In this document: positions 59,528 through 64,000 of the stretch, piece after piece | Layout of the letters: each line of letters begins with the position of its first letter | Numbering within the stretch: position 1 is the stretch's first letter | Assembly: GCA_003508835.1 (NCBI GenBank) | Contig: PUFA01000027.1 | Location: 7,874,001-7,938,000 of the forward strand | DNA: 64,000 nucleotides | Source: Eonycteris spelaea | Lineage: Eukaryota; Chordata; Mammalia; Chiroptera; Pteropodidae | Direction: 5' to 3' | The notes under the pieces: model-generated | What the model saw: the letters and a program-made list of their open reading frames with translations, nothing else | Told to the model about the DNA's origin: nothing | Databases searched by the model: none | Position numbers and translations under genes: made by a program

Positions 59528-60588
59528 CGCTGCCAAATTAGTCTGGGCACCAGCCCTTCTGTCTCCTTATTATGTATTTCAAAGGATTTTTACACCTTTG
59601 TGCAATAAGTAAAATATCAAGCTAGTTTTACTTCTCTTTAGAGTTAAAAGAAAAAAAGAGCATTTCTTACTCCAGGCCCCTAGCGAATTGTGTCTTACAA
59701 ACTCATGTCTAAAGGAAACACATTGCTTTAAGGATACTCACACACACACAAAACTTACATTCAGACACAGACATCTTCAATCAGTGCACCATATTGGAAA
59801 ATTCTCCTGATACTCTTAGGAGGGGGAGAACTTTGGAAGATAGAACTCATGAACAATGACCATCTATTTCCATTATTTTCATCAAATCCTAAGTTAAAAT
59901 ACGACTTGCTAAGAATATTCAAGCCCAGATGGAAATACTGTAAAAGAAAGTAGCAACTGAATTACCAGCACATACTGAAGCATGTTCAGCCTGTGCCCCT
60001 AAGGAATGAAAGGGGGAAACATGGCTAATATGGCCATGCTCAAAATTACTCAGGAAAAGCCCTTCAGAGACCATTTCTTAGAAAGAGAAGGTTATTAATT
60101 TCAACATAACATTGGTCTGATCAAACGAAAAAATGTCACTACTCCATAGCAGAATAACCTCTTAGAATGTTGTAAATGATCACAGGATGCCTGAACTCTT
60201 TACTATGACGCAAAAAATACCTTGAGGACTATGGAGCATGCATGACAGTTTCCTGAAGTGAAAACACGGATCAATTGCTCTCGCTCTGATACCTCATAAA
60301 TACCGGAGTACCAAAAAGAATTACTTTTCGCTTCAGCTTTGCTCTTTATATACAACTTTACTAAAATTTGAGGCCTTCTGTATTTCTTGATTTTTATAAA
60401 ACTCAAAAGTCTATGAAGATTAATACAATTTTAAACTATTTTGACAATATGTTAAAAGTATTTTCAGCTTATAGAAATTATGTCACTAACTTTTAAAAGA
60501 TATAGCTAAAAAGATGTGACTCTTGATGAGAAATATTAAAGTATTAAAATCAATATTTGTTTGATTGGAGACTGTTTGAAATTTGTAG

Positions 60589-60645
60589 CTTGGGTTAGGC
60601 AAATTGGGATTTCGATAGTTTATCTACCAGAAACAAGCTGAATGA
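60589..60645 (+). repeat. Copy 2 of a 57-bp dispersed direct repeat
   Basis: CTTGGGTTAGGCAAATTGGG onward to AGCTGAATGA. Same length as copy 1, 1118 bases away, in the same orientation. Confidence 0.88.
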
Positions 60646-62309
60646 AATTATCTTGAGTCACTGCAGTCTTATACTGATTGACATGTCAAAAACTCGATAA
60701 TAAAAGCCTCGCATGGTTGTCATCAAAAGATTGTAAAGTGACATGCTTTTCAAAGATGAGATTAAGCAATCACACTGGGTATTATATTATGTGCATAATA
60801 TACACTGTGTATTGTATTATATTGTATTACAGCATCAGTTTATGAAGTGTCATGTGAAAAATATCATGACTTTAGGTAGGACTAATCCAAGTTTTCCTAT
60901 ATACAATAGTAAGTATAAGTGGATTTTACTGAACAATAACCCTAATTACCTGCTTTTCATTCTGCAAGGAAAAAGAAAAAGGTTTATTCTCCAACAGACC
61001 TTTTTAATTTACAGTTAGCGGACTGAAGTGCATGCAAATGGAAATAAAACTGCAGCCCTGGGACATTCTAAAACATGACACATGAGGTTGCCAAGGTAAC
61101 CCACCAGGAGGCTGTCTTGGCATCTTCTGGAATAAAATGGAAAGAAAACATAGTGAACAGATGGGGGATGGGGATCTTCTGGATCCGGTTATATAATAAA
61201 GGTGTTGCAAAAAACTACTCCATGAAATAGGAACAAAGAAGAAACAATGTATCTTTCACAACTTCCGATGTTTAAACTGGGCAGGATTTATGATTTGTAA
61301 CAGTGGAATTTAAAACAAATTATTTCAAATATTATATAAATGCATTAATTTCTTTAAAGCCATTATATACGATAAATTTATCAATTTAACTTACAAAAAA
61401 ATCCAACAGTTAATATTCAAGGTGAAAAGATGATGCTAATTTTCTAATATTTTGCTATTTTGGCCAGTCTTGGGGAAGCAGCAGAACTTGCCCAAGAAGA
61501 AATACTTAAGATATAACATCCAAGAGAACAAGAAAAGAATAGATGACACTAAGAATTATTTCCCTTTAGCTCATTGTTAATTTTACATCTATCCCTTGCA
61601 TTCTTTTAAAATTACAAAGTGTTTCTTTCATTTAGGTTTTGTTTCCTCATATTTCACAGCGCTGCTGCTTCTGTTAAACATACAAAAAGCTTTAGTTCCC
61701 TCTCTTTGGAGAGCTGATTCTAACATAAGGTTATTCTATAAATAGTGAGTCTCTGAGTCTCCTTGGCCTGTCCTTAGGCTTTTTTCATTTCTCCTCTGTC
61801 TCTGAAGATTGAATAAGAACTCTCTGAACTGATGAAGGACAAAAATGAAGATAGGCCATTTTGCTGTGGTATGTGACAGCACTTGCGACTGTCATAGCTG
61901 ACTTGCATTTAAGAAAAGTTCCAGTTAAAAAAAAAAGGGGGGGGATTAAAAAAAATAAAACCATTTTATTTCAGATGTTTATAAACTTAATAACTTTTGT
62001 TGTTGTTGTTATTTAAAAATACAGAATTTTTGTCATTTGGAACACTGCCCATAAAATGATAACTGAAATTTTAGAGCGTGGTCATTTCTCCCCAACTAGA
62101 TAGAAAAAAAAAAAAAATGTCCTTTGTTAAGAATTAATTAAACCAATATACAGAGAGAAGTTGAGAAGAGGGACAGAAAAAAATTGAAGCTGATTATTTT
62201 ACCCTATATATTCATTCACAATAATGTTATTTTGCTGTTTCATTGCAGTGGAGGTATGAAGGCACATTCTTCCTTTTAAGAGATTACTTTCATCCAAATA
62301 CTTAAGCAG

Positions 62310-62815
62310 CTATAGAGCTTCATCTGGTCATATCACTTCTTAAAGTCTCTCAGTTTCTCATCACCTACGGACTAGGAGTCTCCTTACTGTAATCCACAGA
62401 TGCCTTCTCAATTAAGTCCCTAGATTTCTGCTTATGTACAGAAGGCTCGAGCCTCAAGAACATCTCATTTTCTCTGATTATACGGGGATATTTATTTTTC
62501 TCTTTCTGGGGAATGTCTACTTATCTATCAGCTTGCTTCGACCAAGTTCACATGTCACATCTTCTGTGAAATAGTGTACTTTCCTCTTCTCTCCTAAGGG
62601 AAGTAGCTTTTTTTTTTTTATTTTTCCTTTGTTCCTATTGCACTTTGCATTTATCTAATGCAATATGTTTCACATCTCTATCTCCCATGTGTGATATACC
62701 TCTTGTAAACAAAGATATGTCTTAATCATTATGGATCGCTAATACCAACAAACTCTCCAGTATATTGCAGGTAATTAACAAATGTTTGCCAAATATTGAA
62801 TAAATTTCTTCAATT
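62310..62815 (+). mobile_element. L2 LINE 3' region
   Basis: TATCACTTCTTAAAGTCTCT, TCACATGTCACATCTTCTGT, CTATTGCACTTTGCATTTAT, CCTCTTGTAAACAAAGATAT and AATTAACAAATGTTTGCCAA, ending ATTGAATAAAT, follow the L2 3' UTR to its terminus. It is about 500 bp long, the longest uninterrupted L2 piece here. Confidence 0.75.
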
Positions 62816-64000
62816 ATTGTATAAAGAAGTGCCAGGGTGATTCCTGAATTTCGAATTAAAGCAGTTGCCTAGTCAAGTAGGTCTAGGATTGAACCAAGGC
62901 ATTGCAGGTGATTCTGACATCAGAAGGGAAATTGAGACATAGACTATTGAACAGTGTTTCACAAGCACCGCAAAAGTTTTCTAACATAGAAAAAAAATGG
63001 CTAAATGGAATAATAACCTGAAACTGGAGATAGTTTTCATTAAATGACTGAACTAATTTATTTTAAGAAAATGCAGCATAATGCAGTATGAAACCTTTAC
63101 CATTGAATCTAAAATATAATTTGTCTGCAATTTTATTTTTAAAAAGTGATGTCTCTAACATTTTGGAGAATAAGTTAGGAAATCATAAACTTATAATCTC
63201 AATTAGATAGGATGCTCCATCTTCTCAAGGTCAGACAAGAACCCATAAACTATCCTTGTAGCATTCAAACATGTGAGACCAAGGAACCCTATAGTTCCTG
63301 CTATGAGAATCTTAGAATTCTTTGTATTTGAGAAAAATGAGAGAAAAGAATTTATAAAATGAGTATCAAGTGAGAAAACCACTGTAGTGCTCAGATCATG
63401 GACCAAAGTCTCTGCTGCTTGGGAAATAAATATTAGGCAACAATAAGTTCCACAATTATTGACTATATTTCAAATTTCAAAATAAATTAAATCAAATTTA
63501 TTGGAAGAATTAGAAAATTACATATAATTATATATATATATGTATATGTATACACACACAGATATAGTTAGCTGATCTGTTCCTAAAATTACTCATTTTG
63601 CTACTGTGTTCCACAGGTCTGTAAGGATCCTGTAGGAGGGTAGGAATGAGCATGTGAAGGAGATATTGAGTGGCCCTGTCTCCAGTGTCCTCTACCTACC
63701 ATCCTTTGGGGATTATAAGTGTTCTCTCAGCCATACACATAGTATGTGATGTCGAGCCCTGTACAGTCATTCAGTCACAGTCTACACTAATTCCTCAGCA
63801 CAAATGAGCCAATACATAGAAACCTGTGATTTTAACTCCATCTCACATTTCAGTACCAGCTTTCAAACAGGGAAGAAACGCCTCCCTGAATCATACCTTC
63901 TTGGTTTGGTTCTGATGTCCTGCCTTGACTTAACTCTTGCTATCACCTTAAATGCTAAATAGTACTACTTGTATACTCTCATCCCAATCCCAATCACTGA
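62816..64000. other. No gene recognised
   Basis: AT-rich with a TA/TG/CA microsatellite at 63525-63562, then a GC-richer unrecognised end from 63.6 kb. The frame at 63203-63406 (-) is unsupported. Confidence 0.5.
63525..63562. repeat. (TA)n(TG)n(CA)n microsatellite
   Basis: ATTATATATATATATGTATA followed by TGTATACACACACAGAT. Confidence 0.93.

Larger units (their letters stand above)
58986..62309. other. No gene recognised in 3.3 kb
   Basis: AT-rich. It holds two copies of a 57-bp sequence (next two entries), an A/G run at 61929-61944, and open frames of 67-91 codons (60203-60406, 60743-61018, 61004-61210) with no recognisable domain. Confidence 0.5.

Overview
The window looks like nuclear DNA from a placental mammal, most likely an Old World fruit bat (Pteropodidae). 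It is AT-rich and intron-free of any recognisable exon, and it is full of mammalian interspersed repeats: MIR, L2, old and younger L1, MaLR (MLT1) LTRs, MER5-type hAT elements and a Tigger1 end. The lineage call rests on three short elements derived from 5S rRNA, at 12575-12800, 38902-39111 and 45041-45235. One of them joins a tRNA-Val(TAC)-like head to a 5S body. 5S-derived SINEs, and a tRNA/5S hybrid among them, are known in mammals from fruit bats (the MEG families). The springhare, which also has 5S-derived SINEs, is the main alternative. The assignment is by recall, without any database search.

I found no protein-coding gene. No open reading frame exceeds about 100 codons, none resembles a family I know, and several lie inside repeats or homopolymer runs. 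The window is best read as intergenic or deep intronic sequence. The one plausible promoter is a CpG island at about 56.38-56.96 kb with several GC boxes; its transcript and direction cannot be told from the sequence.

Layout. 0-2.3 kb: two hAT-type DNA elements, an old LTR, a MIR and a short L2 piece. 2.5-5.4 kb: a long decayed L1 (ORF2 to 3' end) with a nested second L1 tail, a purine tract and a (GT)n(GC)n(GT)n microsatellite. 6.6-7.1 kb: reverse MLT1 LTR carrying three 52-bp tandem copies. 10.3-11.1 kb: L2 split by an MLT1. 12.6 kb: the tRNA/5S hybrid SINE. 14.0-14.6 kb: 5'-truncated bat-type L1. 15-23.5 kb: mostly unrecognised AT-rich DNA. 23.5-26.2 kb: MER5A, MIR, an MLT1 with perfect target duplication, another MaLR fragment, and MIR. 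28.2-29.2 kb: a hAT element and a well-preserved solo ERV LTR. 33-35.6 kb: L1 5' fragment, MIR, and an L2 split by an LTR. 37.7-39.4 kb: an old LTR-like repeat, a 5S SINE and a Tigger1 end. 43-46.6 kb: MIR with an (ATT)n array, reverse 5S SINE, L1 3' end. 48.6-55.7 kb: MIRs, a reverse L1 3' UTR and a GC-richer unique block. 56.4-57.7 kb: CpG island and a hAT element with an 8-bp target duplication. 58-64 kb: MIR/L2 fragments and a pair of 57-bp dispersed repeats.

The elements do not form a system: the window records successive layers of retroposition and DNA transposition, from ancient MIR/L2, through eutherian MLT1/MER5/Tigger1, to lineage-specific L1 and 5S SINEs. Subfamily names are from memory of consensus sequences and edges are approximate unless a target-site duplication is stated.
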